Below, piece after piece: positions 24,896-32,559 of a DNA stretch of 32,559 bases. Location: contig MGTI01000041.1 in assembly GCA_001799365.1 (NCBI GenBank), forward strand, positions 1 to 32,559, in the 5' to 3' direction. Each line of letters begins with the position of its first letter. The first letter of the stretch is position 1. The stretch comes from Desulfobacterales bacterium GWB2_56_26. GTDB taxonomy: Bacteria; Desulfobacterota; Desulfobulbia; Desulfobulbales; Desulfocapsaceae. The notes beneath the pieces are model-generated. The model saw only the letters and a program-made list of their open reading frames with translations. It was not told the origin of the DNA and ran no database searches. Made by a program: the position numbers and the translations under genes.

Positions 24896-26446
24896 ATGGT
24901 GAAGACGACGAAGGGCATGAACATCCCCCTGAACAGGGCTGAAGGGGATCTGGAAATACGGGTGGAGATCGAGGACGGGGTGGTGACCGAGGCATGGAGC
25001 GCCGGCACCATGTTCCGCGGCTTCGAGGCGATGATGCAGGGCCGCGGGGCCCGGGACGGCCTGGTGATGACGCCCCGGATCTGCGGGATCTGCAGCCTCA
25101 CTCACTTGACCGCGGCCGCCCTGGCCCTCGATGCGATCGCCGGCGTCACGCCGCCCGACAACGCCCACCGGCTGCGCAACATTGCGCTCATGATCGAGAC
25201 CATCCAGAGCGACATCCGCCAGGCGGTTCTCATGTTCATGGTCGATTTTGCGAACAAAAAAGCCTACGGCAGCCATCCTTTAAGCGAGGAGGCGCAGGCC
25301 CGCTACGGCGCGCTCTCCGGCAGGACCGCCATCGAGACTATCCGGGAGAGTAAACGTCTGCTGCAGGTAGTGGCGATCATCGGCGGCCAGTGGCCGCATA
25401 CCTCCTTTATGGTGCCGGGCGGGGTGACGTCTTCTCCCGATATCTCGAAGATCCTCCAGTGCCGGATGATCATCGACGGCTTCCGCGCCTGGTATGAACG
25501 GACCATCCTCGGCTGCTCCATCGCCAGGTGGCAGGAAATCGTAAGCGTCGACGACCTCTACGCCTGGCTGCTCGAAAAGGAGGCCCACCGCGAAAGCGAG
25601 GTGGGTTTTTTCCTGCGTTTTGCCAAACATGCGGGGCTCGATACCTTCGGCCGGGGTCCCAATCGGTTTCTCTCCTACGGCAATTATCCGCTGCCGCAGG
25701 CGACGGCCGTGTCGGGGCAGGGGGCGAGACTCACCCGCGCCGGGTACGCCGTCGGCACGGAAGTCTTTCCCTTTATGCCCGGCAAAATCGCCGAGGATAT
25801 CTCCCATTCCTGGTACGAGCAGAACGGCGAGCCGCTGCATCCGTTTTCGGGCCGGACCAAGCCATACGCCTCCGGCCAGAGCGGCCGGCTCTATTCCTGG
25901 ATCAAGGCGCCCCGCTATGACGGAGAGGTGGTCGAAACCGGGCCGCTTGCGGAAATGGTGATAGACGGCAATCCGCTCTTCTGCGAGATGATCGAGCGGG
26001 AAGGCCCGAGCGTTATGGTAAGGGAGTTGGCCCGGCTGGTCCGGCCCGCGGGGCTTTTAACCCCAATGACGACCTGGGTGGATGAGCTTCTCGCGGCGAG
26101 TAATGACAGCTTCTACCACCCGGTTAAGGCGATTCCCGACGGCGAGGGCGCAGGGCTCATCCAGGCCGCCCGCGGCGCCCTGGGACATTGGGTGAAGGTC
26201 GAGGATGAAAAGATTGCCCACTACCAGATCATCACTCCGTCCGCCTGGAACGGTTCGCCCCGCGACGGGCAGGGCCGGCGCGGCGCCTGGGAGGAGGCCT
26301 TGATCGGCACGCCGATCCGCGATATCGACAACCCGGTGGAGGCGGGCCACGTGGTCCGGTCGTTCGATCCCTGTCTGGTCTGCGCTGTCCATTGTCTGGA
26401 CAAGGGCGGCGGCAAGGGTGGGCTCAGGATTGGTCCAGGCCGGTGA
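24896..26446 (+). CDS. [NiFe]-hydrogenase large subunit, group 2-like (putatively H2-sensing)
   Basis: A 516-residue catalytic subunit. Both nickel-binding motifs are complete: N-terminal RICGICSLTHL with Cys63 and Cys66, and C-terminal DPCLVCAVH with Cys493 and Cys496. After His499 there are 17 more residues (CLDKGGGKGGLRIGPGR), a C-terminal extension of the kind removed by a specific protease during nickel insertion. As I recall, classic H2 sensors (HoxC/HupV) lack this extension, so this protein matures like an ordinary hydrogenase. The spacing of the N-terminal half (LNRAEGDLEI onwards) fits group 2 enzymes. The stop overlaps the protease start by four bases (GTGA). No hyp maturation genes are in the window, so they must be elsewhere. 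Confidence 0.94.
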   Translation: MVKTTKGMNIPLNRAEGDLEIRVEIEDGVVTEAWSAGTMFRGFEAMMQGRGARDGLVMTPRICGICSLTHLTAAALALDAIAGVTPPDNAHRLRNIALMIETIQSDIRQAVLMFMVDFANKKAYGSHPLSEEAQARYGALSGRTAIETIRESKRLLQVVAIIGGQWPHTSFMVPGGVTSSPDISKILQCRMIIDGFRAWYERTILGCSIARWQEIVSVDDLYAWLLEKEAHRESEVGFFLRFAKHAGLDTFGRGPNRFLSYGNYPLPQATAVSGQGARLTRAGYAVGTEVFPFMPGKIAEDISHSWYEQNGEPLHPFSGRTKPYASGQSGRLYSWIKAPRYDGEVVETGPLAEMVIDGNPLFCEMIEREGPSVMVRELARLVRPAGLLTPMTTWVDELLAASNDSFYHPVKAIPDGEGAGLIQAARGALGHWVKVEDEKIAHYQIITPSAWNGSPRDGQGRRGAWEEALIGTPIRDIDNPVEAGHVVRSFDPCLVCAVHCLDKGGGKGGLRIGPGR

Positions 26447-26886
26447 CCGGGTGCATCATCTGCATCGGCAACCGCTTTGTCGCGGCAGACGCGGCAGGCC
26501 CGGCGGTCTTTGACCGGTTGCGGGAGATGGTGCTGCCTCAGGGGGTCGATTTGGTCGAGGGCGGGCTTGCCGGCCTGAATCTCTTGCCTTTTTTGGAAAA
26601 TGGCGGCAGGGTGGTCTTTGTTGATGCAGTGTGCGGTTTCGCCGGTCCGGGCGAAATGGTGCTGCTTACCGAGCGGGAAATCACAGGGACTACAAGTCAA
26701 GTCCATTACGATCACGGGGCAGGTCTGCCTTACGTGCTGGCGGTGCTGCCGCAGGTCGCAGACGGCGAACCGCCGGAGGAAATATTTCTGGTCGGACTGG
26801 AGGGTGAATGCAGCATGGAGACGATCGATCAGGCCGCCAGGCTGAGTATCGCCGTGGCAGCCAATGGCCTCATGGGTAGCGGGTGA
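26443..26886 (+). CDS. Hydrogenase maturation protease (HyaD/HybD family, M52)
   Basis: A 147-residue peptidase expected to cut the large-subunit tail after His499. The three nickel-recognition positions known from E. coli HybD are present: an acidic residue after the start motif (IGNRFVAADAAG, Asp where HybD has Glu16), the Asp in VVFVDAVCG and the His in HYDHGAGLPYVL. The GTG at 26443 starts within the large-subunit stop codon and places the IGN motif at the usual distance from the N-terminus; an in-frame ATG at 26392 would overlap the large subunit by a further 51 bases. The stop shares one base with the kinase ATG (TGATG). Tight coupling to the large subunit suggests a dedicated partner. 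Confidence 0.92.
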   Translation: MTGCIICIGNRFVAADAAGPAVFDRLREMVLPQGVDLVEGGLAGLNLLPFLENGGRVVFVDAVCGFAGPGEMVLLTEREITGTTSQVHYDHGAGLPYVLAVLPQVADGEPPEEIFLVGLEGECSMETIDQAARLSIAVAANGLMGSG

Positions 26887-29741
26887 TGGAAAAGACCAGG
26901 GCAGAGATGCAGCGGGAAATCGACATGCTGCGCGAGGAAATCCGGGTTGCCCGGGAAGCGGCGGAAATCACCGCCGACTTCGTGGTCAAGCAGTTCGAGC
27001 AGACCGAACAGATGCTGCACCGTTTCCAGAGCGCCGATGCGGAGCGGCAGGCGGTCCTCGACGCCGCCACCCAGCTCTCCATCATCGCCACCTACCTCGA
27101 TGGCACCATTCAGCTCTTCAGCACCGGCGCCGCGACCCTGCTCGGCTATAAGCCTGCCGAGATGATCAACAATAAGAACATCCTCTCCCTCCATCTGCCG
27201 GAAGAACTGGACCATTACGGCCGGCAGGTGAGCGGCATCGAAGGCACCAGCCTCCAGGGCATGGAGGTTTTCGACCAGTTCGTCAAACAGAAGCACAGCC
27301 GCGCCCTGGAATGGAAGTATGTGTGCAAGGACGGCACTCATCTGCCGGTCAGCCTCTCCGTCACCAGCCTGTACAATCCGGTGGGCCGGGTGGTGGGGTA
27401 TCTTTTTGCGGCGATGGATATGACCCGCCACAAGCAGATGGAACGCGAGCTGATCCAGGCGAGGGATCAGGCGGAATCGGCCAACGCCTCACGTGGCGAT
27501 TTCCTTGCCCGGATGAGCCATGAGATTCGTACGCCGATGAACGGCATCGTCGGCATGGCATCGCTCCTGCGCAAAACCGCCCTCGATCCCAAGCAGCACA
27601 ATTACGTGGAGAAGCTGCTCGGCTCCGCCAATACGCTCTTGCGCCTGATCAACGATATACTCGATTTTTCCAAGATCGACGCCGGCAAGCTGGTGCTGGA
27701 GGAAGTTCCCTTCAACCTGGAAGACATTCTCGGCAATATCGCCAATGTCGTCGGCATGCAGGCCGAGAAGAAGGGCTTGGAGTTTTTGTTCCGGATCAGC
27801 TCCGAGGTGCCGTACAACCTGATCGGCGACCCGCTGCGCCTTGGCCAGGTGCTCATGAACCTGGCCGGCAATGCGGTGAAATTCACCGAACGGGGCGAAA
27901 TCGTCATCTCCGTGGGGTTAGAGGCGCGCGGCGCAGACGAGACCACCTTACGCTTTTCGGTCCGCGACAGCGGCATCGGCCTCCGGCCGGAACAGATCAA
28001 GCTGCTGTTTTCAGCTTTCAACCAGGCCGACGATTCCATTACCCGCAAATACGGCGGCACGGGGTTGGGGCTTGCGATCTGCAAGCAGCTCACCGAACTC
28101 ATGGGCGGCCGGATCTGGATCGAAAGCGTACCGGGCCGGGGCTCGGAATTCATCTTCACCGCCAAGATGCGGCTCTCGGCCGGCGTCCGGCAGCGGCGGG
28201 AGCTGTCGCCGGAATATCTGCAGGGCTTGAGGGCGCTTGTGGTCGACGATAACGAGACCGCCCGTGAGGTCCTCTCCTCCATGTTGAGCTCGCTCAAGAT
28301 CAAGGTTGACACCGCCAATGACGGCCTGTCCGCCCTGGACAGCCTTGAGGCGGCGACGCAGCAGGGCGATCCCTACGACGTCGTGCTGCTCGACTGGATC
28401 ATGCCCGGCATTGACGGCATCGAAACCGCCCGGCGGATCAAGGCCAACGAGTCCTACGCCAAGGTGCCGGCGATGCTGATGGTGACCGCCAACGGTCGGG
28501 AAGAGGCCATTGTCGAGGCGGGGCGGGTGGGGCTCGACGGTTTTCTGCTGAAACCCGTCTACGCCTCGGTCATGTACAACACCTTGCTGGATATCCTCGG
28601 CATCGAGTCGGTCGCAGGGCCCGCCACCACCAAAGAGAATACCACCACGGTCGACCTTACCGCTCTGGCTGGCGCTCGTATCCTGCTGGTTGACGACAAC
28701 ACCATCAACCAAGAAGTGGCCATGGAATTTTTGCGGGACGCGGGCATGGTGGTCGACATCGCCACCAATGGCCGTGAATGTTTGAATGCACTGCACTGCA
28801 GCCAGTATGATCTGGTCCTGATGGACATCCAGATGCCGGTGATGGACGGCCTGGAGGCAACCCGGAGAATCCGGCAGAGCGATCGGTTCAAGGATCTGCC
28901 CGTGATCGCCATGACCGCCCATGCCATGACGGGCGACCGGGAAAAAAGTCTTGCCGCGGGAATGAACGACCATATCACTAAACCGATCGACCCGGATGTC
29001 CTCTATCGGGCACTGAAACAGTGGATTGTGGGGCAGCCGTCGGCAGGGACCGTCCGGGCGTCTTCCCTGGAACCGGGCGGTGGTACGACGGACGAACTGC
29101 TCCTGCCGCACTTGCCGCCCCTGCCCGGCATCGATCAGGCGGAGGCCATGAAGATCCTCAACAACAAGGCCGGTCTCTTCGTCAAGATGCTCTACGACTT
29201 CCGCAATAATTACAGCATGCTGCCGACCGTTCTGCGGGAGTTGTCCGCGGCGGGCGACTGGGACGAGATCCGGAAAAAGGCCCATACGGTGAAAGGGGTG
29301 GCCGGCTATATCGGCTCGGTTCCCTTGCAGCAGGCCGCGGCGATACTGGAAGAGGCGGTGCACAGCGACCTGCGGGAAGAAGCGGTTCGCCACTTGGCCG
29401 CCTTTATCGACACCCTGGATGAAATCCTCTCTTCCCTTGCGGCGCTTCCCGAGACCGAAGCCGATGCACCACGGCAGACACCCGACCTGGCAGGAGACCT
29501 GGCCGGCATGCCGGAGGCGGAAGAACCCCTGCAGCTCCTCCTCGGCCAGCTGAGCCGGGGAGAGGTGGCGGCGGAGGAGCAGGCCGGTATTGTCGGCAAA
29601 ATCCTGGCCGGTTCGAAACTTGCCGGACCGATGCAGGAAATAATCTCGCTCATCGAAGACATAGAATACGAAAGCGCGGCGGAAAAGGCGCAAGGACTGT
29701 TGACCTTGCTCAGAGAGAGACGGGGGAATTGCCATGCGTAA
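26886..29741 (+). CDS. Soluble hybrid histidine kinase PAS-HisKA-HATPase-REC-REC-HPt, hydrogenase-linked
   Basis: A 951-residue cytosolic phosphorelay kinase with no membrane segment. The N-terminal 55 or so residues are charged and probably coiled-coil, followed by a PAS domain (about 58-185). HisKA carries His212 (MSHEIRTPMNG), and the ATPase domain has NLAGNAVKF, DSGIGL and GGTGLGLA. Two receivers follow, with Asp503 (LLDWIMPGIDG) and Asp647 (LMDIQMPVMDG). An HPt domain (about 755-855) has His800 (KKAHTVKGVAG). All phosphorelay residues are present, so it can run His-Asp-His-Asp to the next gene's receiver. In known H2-sensing systems the kinase (HoxJ/HupT) contacts the hydrogenase through a PAS-containing N-terminus; by analogy this PAS could receive the signal. 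ATG 26886 overlaps the protease stop by one base; GTG 26883 is possible. Confidence 0.94.
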   Translation: MEKTRAEMQREIDMLREEIRVAREAAEITADFVVKQFEQTEQMLHRFQSADAERQAVLDAATQLSIIATYLDGTIQLFSTGAATLLGYKPAEMINNKNILSLHLPEELDHYGRQVSGIEGTSLQGMEVFDQFVKQKHSRALEWKYVCKDGTHLPVSLSVTSLYNPVGRVVGYLFAAMDMTRHKQMERELIQARDQAESANASRGDFLARMSHEIRTPMNGIVGMASLLRKTALDPKQHNYVEKLLGSANTLLRLINDILDFSKIDAGKLVLEEVPFNLEDILGNIANVVGMQAEKKGLEFLFRISSEVPYNLIGDPLRLGQVLMNLAGNAVKFTERGEIVISVGLEARGADETTLRFSVRDSGIGLRPEQIKLLFSAFNQADDSITRKYGGTGLGLAICKQLTELMGGRIWIESVPGRGSEFIFTAKMRLSAGVRQRRELSPEYLQGLRALVVDDNETAREVLSSMLSSLKIKVDTANDGLSALDSLEAATQQGDPYDVVLLDWIMPGIDGIETARRIKANESYAKVPAMLMVTANGREEAIVEAGRVGLDGFLLKPVYASVMYNTLLDILGIESVAGPATTKENTTTVDLTALAGARILLVDDNTINQEVAMEFLRDAGMVVDIATNGRECLNALHCSQYDLVLMDIQMPVMDGLEATRRIRQSDRFKDLPVIAMTAHAMTGDREKSLAAGMNDHITKPIDPDVLYRALKQWIVGQPSAGTVRASSLEPGGGTTDELLLPHLPPLPGIDQAEAMKILNNKAGLFVKMLYDFRNNYSMLPTVLRELSAAGDWDEIRKKAHTVKGVAGYIGSVPLQQAAAILEEAVHSDLREEAVRHLAAFIDTLDEILSSLAALPETEADAPRQTPDLAGDLAGMPEAEEPLQLLLGQLSRGEVAAEEQAGIVGKILAGSKLAGPMQEIISLIEDIEYESAAEKAQGLLTLLRERRGNCHA

Positions 29742-30648
29742 GGAAAAAGCCCGAATCCTCATCGTCGACGACGAGAAAATGAACCTGAAGGTGCTGGCCG
29801 ACCTGTTGAAGGAGGAATATTCGCCTGTGCTGGCCAGAAGCGGCGAGCAGGCCCTGCAACAGGCCTTCGGCGAGGCGCCGCCCGATCTTATCCTTCTCGA
29901 CGTGATCATGCCGGAGATGGGAGGCTACGAGGTCATCAAGGCTCTCAAGAACAGCGACAAGACCAACCACATTCCGGTGATTTTCGTCACCGCCCTCAAC
30001 TCCATCCAGGACGAGGAGCGCGGTCTTTTGCTGGGGGCGGTGGATTATATAACCAAGCCCTTTTCCCCGCCCATCGTCAAGATGCGAGTCCGTAACCACC
30101 TGCGCATCGTCCATCAGTACAAGCTGCTCGATCAGCTGGCCCATCTGGACGGTCTGACCGAGATTCCCAACCGGCGGCGCTTCGAAGAGGTGTTCCACAA
30201 GGAGTGGGCGCGCGCGGCCAGGAACGGCACGCCTTTTTCCCTGGCCATGGTCGATGTCGATTTTTTCAAGCAGTTCAACGACCACTATGGCCATGCCATG
30301 GGCGATATCGCCCTGCAGCGGATCGCCAAGGCCCTGGACTGCGTACTCCGGCGGCCGGGCGATCTGGTCGCCCGGTACGGGGGCGAGGAATTCGTCATGC
30401 TGCTGCCGGAGACAGACGCCTTCGCCGCCTACGAGGTAGCCCAGCGGTGTCTGCAGCAGGTGGTGGGCCTTGCCATCCCTCATCAATATTCCAGGGCCGG
30501 CGAGACGGTGACGATCAGCATCGGCCTGGTGACGAAAGGGATAGACGCCATAACCGCCCCGCAGATTTTTATCGCCACCGCCGATAAGAACCTCTATCTC
30601 GCCAAGGAAAACGGCCGCAACCGGATTGTCGAGAGCGTCATCGGGTAG
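29734..30648 (+). CDS. Response regulator diguanylate cyclase (REC-GGDEF)
   Basis: A 304-residue PleD/WspR-like output protein. The receiver (about residues 5-125) has the DDEK acidic pair, phospho-Asp56 (LILLDVIMPEMGG) and Lys in ITKPF. The GGDEF domain (about 140-300) has the active-site GGEEF at 216-220 and, five residues before it, RPGD, the inhibitory I-site that binds c-di-GMP. Both catalytic and feedback sites are therefore intact. It should make c-di-GMP from two GTP when phosphorylated. Its ATG overlaps the kinase stop by eight bases, so it is very likely the kinase's phosphorelay target and the output of the hydrogenase operon. Confidence 0.95.
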   Translation: MRKEKARILIVDDEKMNLKVLADLLKEEYSPVLARSGEQALQQAFGEAPPDLILLDVIMPEMGGYEVIKALKNSDKTNHIPVIFVTALNSIQDEERGLLLGAVDYITKPFSPPIVKMRVRNHLRIVHQYKLLDQLAHLDGLTEIPNRRRFEEVFHKEWARAARNGTPFSLAMVDVDFFKQFNDHYGHAMGDIALQRIAKALDCVLRRPGDLVARYGGEEFVMLLPETDAFAAYEVAQRCLQQVVGLAIPHQYSRAGETVTISIGLVTKGIDAITAPQIFIATADKNLYLAKENGRNRIVESVIG

Positions 30649-30676
30649 GGGCGAAAAAATCTTTCGCCTTTGAAAT
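30645..30676 (+). terminator. Terminator-like hairpin with dispersed GTAGGGGCGAAA palindrome
   Basis: GGCGAAA (30650-30656) pairs with TTTCGCC (30662-30668) around a 5-base loop and is followed by TTTGAAAT. It starts inside the stop codon of the cyclase gene and probably ends the hydrogenase operon. The start GTAGGGGCGAAAAA and the right half are nearly the same as the reverse complement of the core at 19622-19649. Confidence 0.55.
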
Positions 30677-30837
30677 ATCATAGGATCAGGGAGAAAGCCG
30701 TTGAGCAGAACGGCCGAATATACTACATTGGTCGCCGTTTGCTAAAAACTGCAGGCTCTGGCTGAAATGAGGACAGCCGGACGCCGTGATGCCCCATTTG
30801 GCATCCTTATTTTGAATTCCCGTCAATTGCCGTCATC

Positions 30838-32076
30838 ATGTCCCTGTCATCGCCACCCCATCACGAAGAGTTGGATCGTCTTTTCACCCAAGCCTGCGAG
30901 GATTACCGCAACGGTCTGCTGGAGTCGGCAGGCGAGGCGTACCGAAAACTCTTGGAGTATTGCCCCGACGTCCCGATCCTGCATTACAATCTGGGGCTCG
31001 TCCGTTATCAGCAGGGCGAGTTCGAGAAGGCCTGCGAATCCTTTGCCAGGGCGGCGGAGCTCGCACCCCACGATGTCGATATTCTCTTCAATCTCGCCCT
31101 CAGCCAAAAAAAATGCGGCAATAGCGTGACGGCGACTGTCACCTATCTGGAACTGCTGCAGAGCGACCCCCACAATGTCGACGCCCTGTACAATCTGGCC
31201 GGCTGTTACAAGGATGAACATCTGCATCGGGAGGCCAAAGAAATCTACCGCGAGGTGCTGCGGCTGGCCCCCGACCATCCGTCGGCGAACAATAACCTCG
31301 CCTATCTCCATCACCTGGACGGCGAGTTTGAACCGGCTCTCGCTTGTTACCGGAAGGTCCTGGCGCAGAACCCCCAGCACCTGGCGGCGGCTCATATGGT
31401 CGCCGCCCTGACCGGAGCGGAAGTCGCCGGTCCGCCCGACGCCTATGTCCGGGAAGTTTTCGATCAATATTCCGATCGCTTTGAAGAGAGCCTCGTTCAT
31501 GGCCTTAAGTATCGGGTGCCGGACCTCCTCAGGGATTTTCACGACCGGACGCTTGGGAAGGTTGCGAAGATTGGGGAGGTCGGACACTATGCCCTTGGCC
31601 TCGATCTCGGCTGCGGAACCGGCTTGGGCGGTGCGGCCTTTACCGAACTGGTTGCGGTGTTCGATGGGCTGGACCTCTCGGCGAAGATGCTCGCCATCGC
31701 CGAAGGCAAGAACATCTACCGGCACCTCTACCATGGCAGCATTGCCGAGATACTTACGGCTGTCGACAGCACTTTCGATTTTATTCTTGCGTCCGACGTC
31801 TTCATCTATGCCGGCGAGTTGGAGACAACCTTCCGCCTGCTGAGAGAGCGCGCCAGTGCAGACGCCGTCTTCTGTTTTTCCACGGAGTTTGCGGCAGGAG
31901 AAGGCTTCCAACTGCAGCAGAACGGCCGGTTTGCCCATTCCCCCGAATACATCCGTCAGACGGCGCAGGCGACCGGCTGGCAGGTCGAGGCCGCGGAAAC
32001 AGCCCAAATCAGGAAAGAGCAGGGCGAGTGGGTGGAGGGTGCGCTCTGGATATTTCGGCCTGTGGAATCCTTCTGA
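30838..32076 (+). CDS. TPR-repeat SAM-dependent methyltransferase
   Basis: A 412-residue protein. The first 185 or so residues are about five tetratricopeptide repeats (for example ILHYNLGLVRYQQGEFEKAC and ALYNLAGCYKDEHLHREAKE), a protein-binding scaffold. The C-terminal half is a class I methyltransferase: motif I GLDLGCGTGLGG, then the acidic strand FDGLDLSAKML and FDFILASDVFIY. TPR-methyltransferase fusions of this type are known in many proteobacteria, mostly without a defined substrate. No signal peptide is visible. It starts about 190 bases after the hydrogenase operon and past its terminator, so it is probably a separate unit. The start ATG lacks a strong ribosome-binding site. Confidence 0.9.
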   Translation: MSLSSPPHHEELDRLFTQACEDYRNGLLESAGEAYRKLLEYCPDVPILHYNLGLVRYQQGEFEKACESFARAAELAPHDVDILFNLALSQKKCGNSVTATVTYLELLQSDPHNVDALYNLAGCYKDEHLHREAKEIYREVLRLAPDHPSANNNLAYLHHLDGEFEPALACYRKVLAQNPQHLAAAHMVAALTGAEVAGPPDAYVREVFDQYSDRFEESLVHGLKYRVPDLLRDFHDRTLGKVAKIGEVGHYALGLDLGCGTGLGGAAFTELVAVFDGLDLSAKMLAIAEGKNIYRHLYHGSIAEILTAVDSTFDFILASDVFIYAGELETTFRLLRERASADAVFCFSTEFAAGEGFQLQQNGRFAHSPEYIRQTAQATGWQVEAAETAQIRKEQGEWVEGALWIFRPVESF

Positions 32077-32116
32077 GGCTTCAGGTACCTCGAATTGCCC
32101 AAGACGGGGCAGAGGT

Positions 32117-32559
32117 CTACTCGACTCCTCCCAAACGAAGAACTCCCAGGACATTGGAAAAATCATCGGTCCACTGAGGGATCAACTCATCCTGCTCAAG
32201 CCTTTGCCATCTTGTCGACTGGGTAATTTCTGCCGGTAAGGCTGATTCCCTGGCGATAACGGCCACCTGGCTGTGACTGAAGTAGCCCATCGGCTGGTTG
32301 GCTGGCTCGGGCTTTTCCACGCCCTTTTTTGAGGCATAGAAGAGTGCGTAGCCCTCCGGCAGCCGGTAGCCCTGCATCACCTTTCTGAGATTGAGATAGC
32401 GGTTGCTGAGATGAAAGATGAGGGCGCCGTCGTCTTTCAGTTTCCCCAGATACATGGCGAGGGCCTCGGCGGTGAGGAGGTGGACGGGGATGGCGTCGCT
32501 CGCGAAGGCGTCGATGAGGAGGATGTCAAACGAGGCATCCGGCGCCCGGCGCAGCTGCA
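32117..32559 (-). CDS. Spermidine synthase-like protein, C-terminal part (5' end outside window)
   Basis: The minus-strand frame is open to the right edge, giving about 146 C-terminal residues. The segment FDILLIDAFASDAIPVHLLT matches the Asp-containing loop of the spermidine synthase/aminopropyltransferase fold, followed by LKDDGALIFHLSNRY. In many anaerobes this domain follows a membrane transporter-like part, and true polyamine synthesis is uncertain for that type; the missing N-terminus prevents a decision. It converges on the TPR-methyltransferase with a 40-base gap. Confidence 0.8.
   Translation of the reverse strand, partial: QLRRAPDASFDILLIDAFASDAIPVHLLTAEALAMYLGKLKDDGALIFHLSNRYLNLRKVMQGYRLPEGYALFYASKKGVEKPEPANQPMGYFSHSQVAVIARESALPAEITQSTRWQRLEQDELIPQWTDDFSNVLGVLRLGGVE

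Noticed and set aside
28011-29909. Long minus-strand ORF (632 codons) opposite the hydrogenase-linked kinase
   Set aside because: It is a shadow of the kinase and cyclase genes, with no recognisable domain.

Overview
The window is a GC-rich, densely coded stretch of a bacterial chromosome. Multi-domain sensor kinases, a [NiFe]-hydrogenase module, a radical-SAM sulfatase-maturase-like enzyme, a Pat-like acyl-CoA synthetase/acetyltransferase fusion and a sigma-54-type activator together suggest an anaerobic Deltaproteobacterium (Desulfobacterota, perhaps Desulfobulbaceae-like). That placement is inference from gene content; there is no rRNA or other taxonomic marker. No tRNA, rRNA, CRISPR array or complete insertion sequence was seen.

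Layout. (1) 1-5741, plus strand: two-component genes. These are a hybrid kinase cut by the left edge, a response regulator with a C-terminal cysteine motif, and a membrane Cache-HAMP-PAS hybrid kinase. A 132-bp inverted-repeat element follows. (2) 5921-12061, minus strand: L-serine ammonia-lyase, a TyrR-like ACT-PAS-AAA+ regulator just upstream of it, and the Pat-like fusion protein. (3) 12292-14155, plus strand: a small secreted Cys-rich protein, an ABM-fold protein and an RluA-family pseudouridine synthase. (4) 14187-17590, mostly minus strand: an aminotransferase and a WYL regulator / GyrI-like / DUF3795 cluster, with one small plus-strand ORF. (5) 17968-19594, plus strand: an APH-like kinase and a P-loop kinase that overlap. 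(6) 19686-23576: an NlpC/P60 domain fused to a probable outer-membrane barrel, a Tat-exported dienelactone-hydrolase family protein and an anSME-like radical SAM protein. (7) 23822-30648, plus strand: the hydrogenase signalling operon. (8) 30838-32559: a TPR-methyltransferase and the C-terminal part of a spermidine synthase-like protein.

The most interesting part is region 7. A cytosolic [NiFe]-hydrogenase small and large subunit (no Tat signal, no membrane or cytochrome subunit) are followed by a maturation protease. Next come a soluble PAS-HisKA-HATPase-REC-REC-HPt hybrid kinase and a REC-GGDEF diguanylate cyclase. The last four genes overlap by 1 to 8 bases. The arrangement reads as a complete path from H2 to c-di-GMP: hydrogenase sensor, kinase phosphorelay, cyclase. 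It resembles what has been proposed from genomes for group 2c [NiFe]-hydrogenases. I know of no experimental description of such a pathway. Special features are an Asp in place of a proximal-cluster Cys in the small subunit, a retained C-terminal extension plus dedicated protease, a dyad over the start of transcription, and a 30-bp-arm inverted repeat between the two subunit genes.
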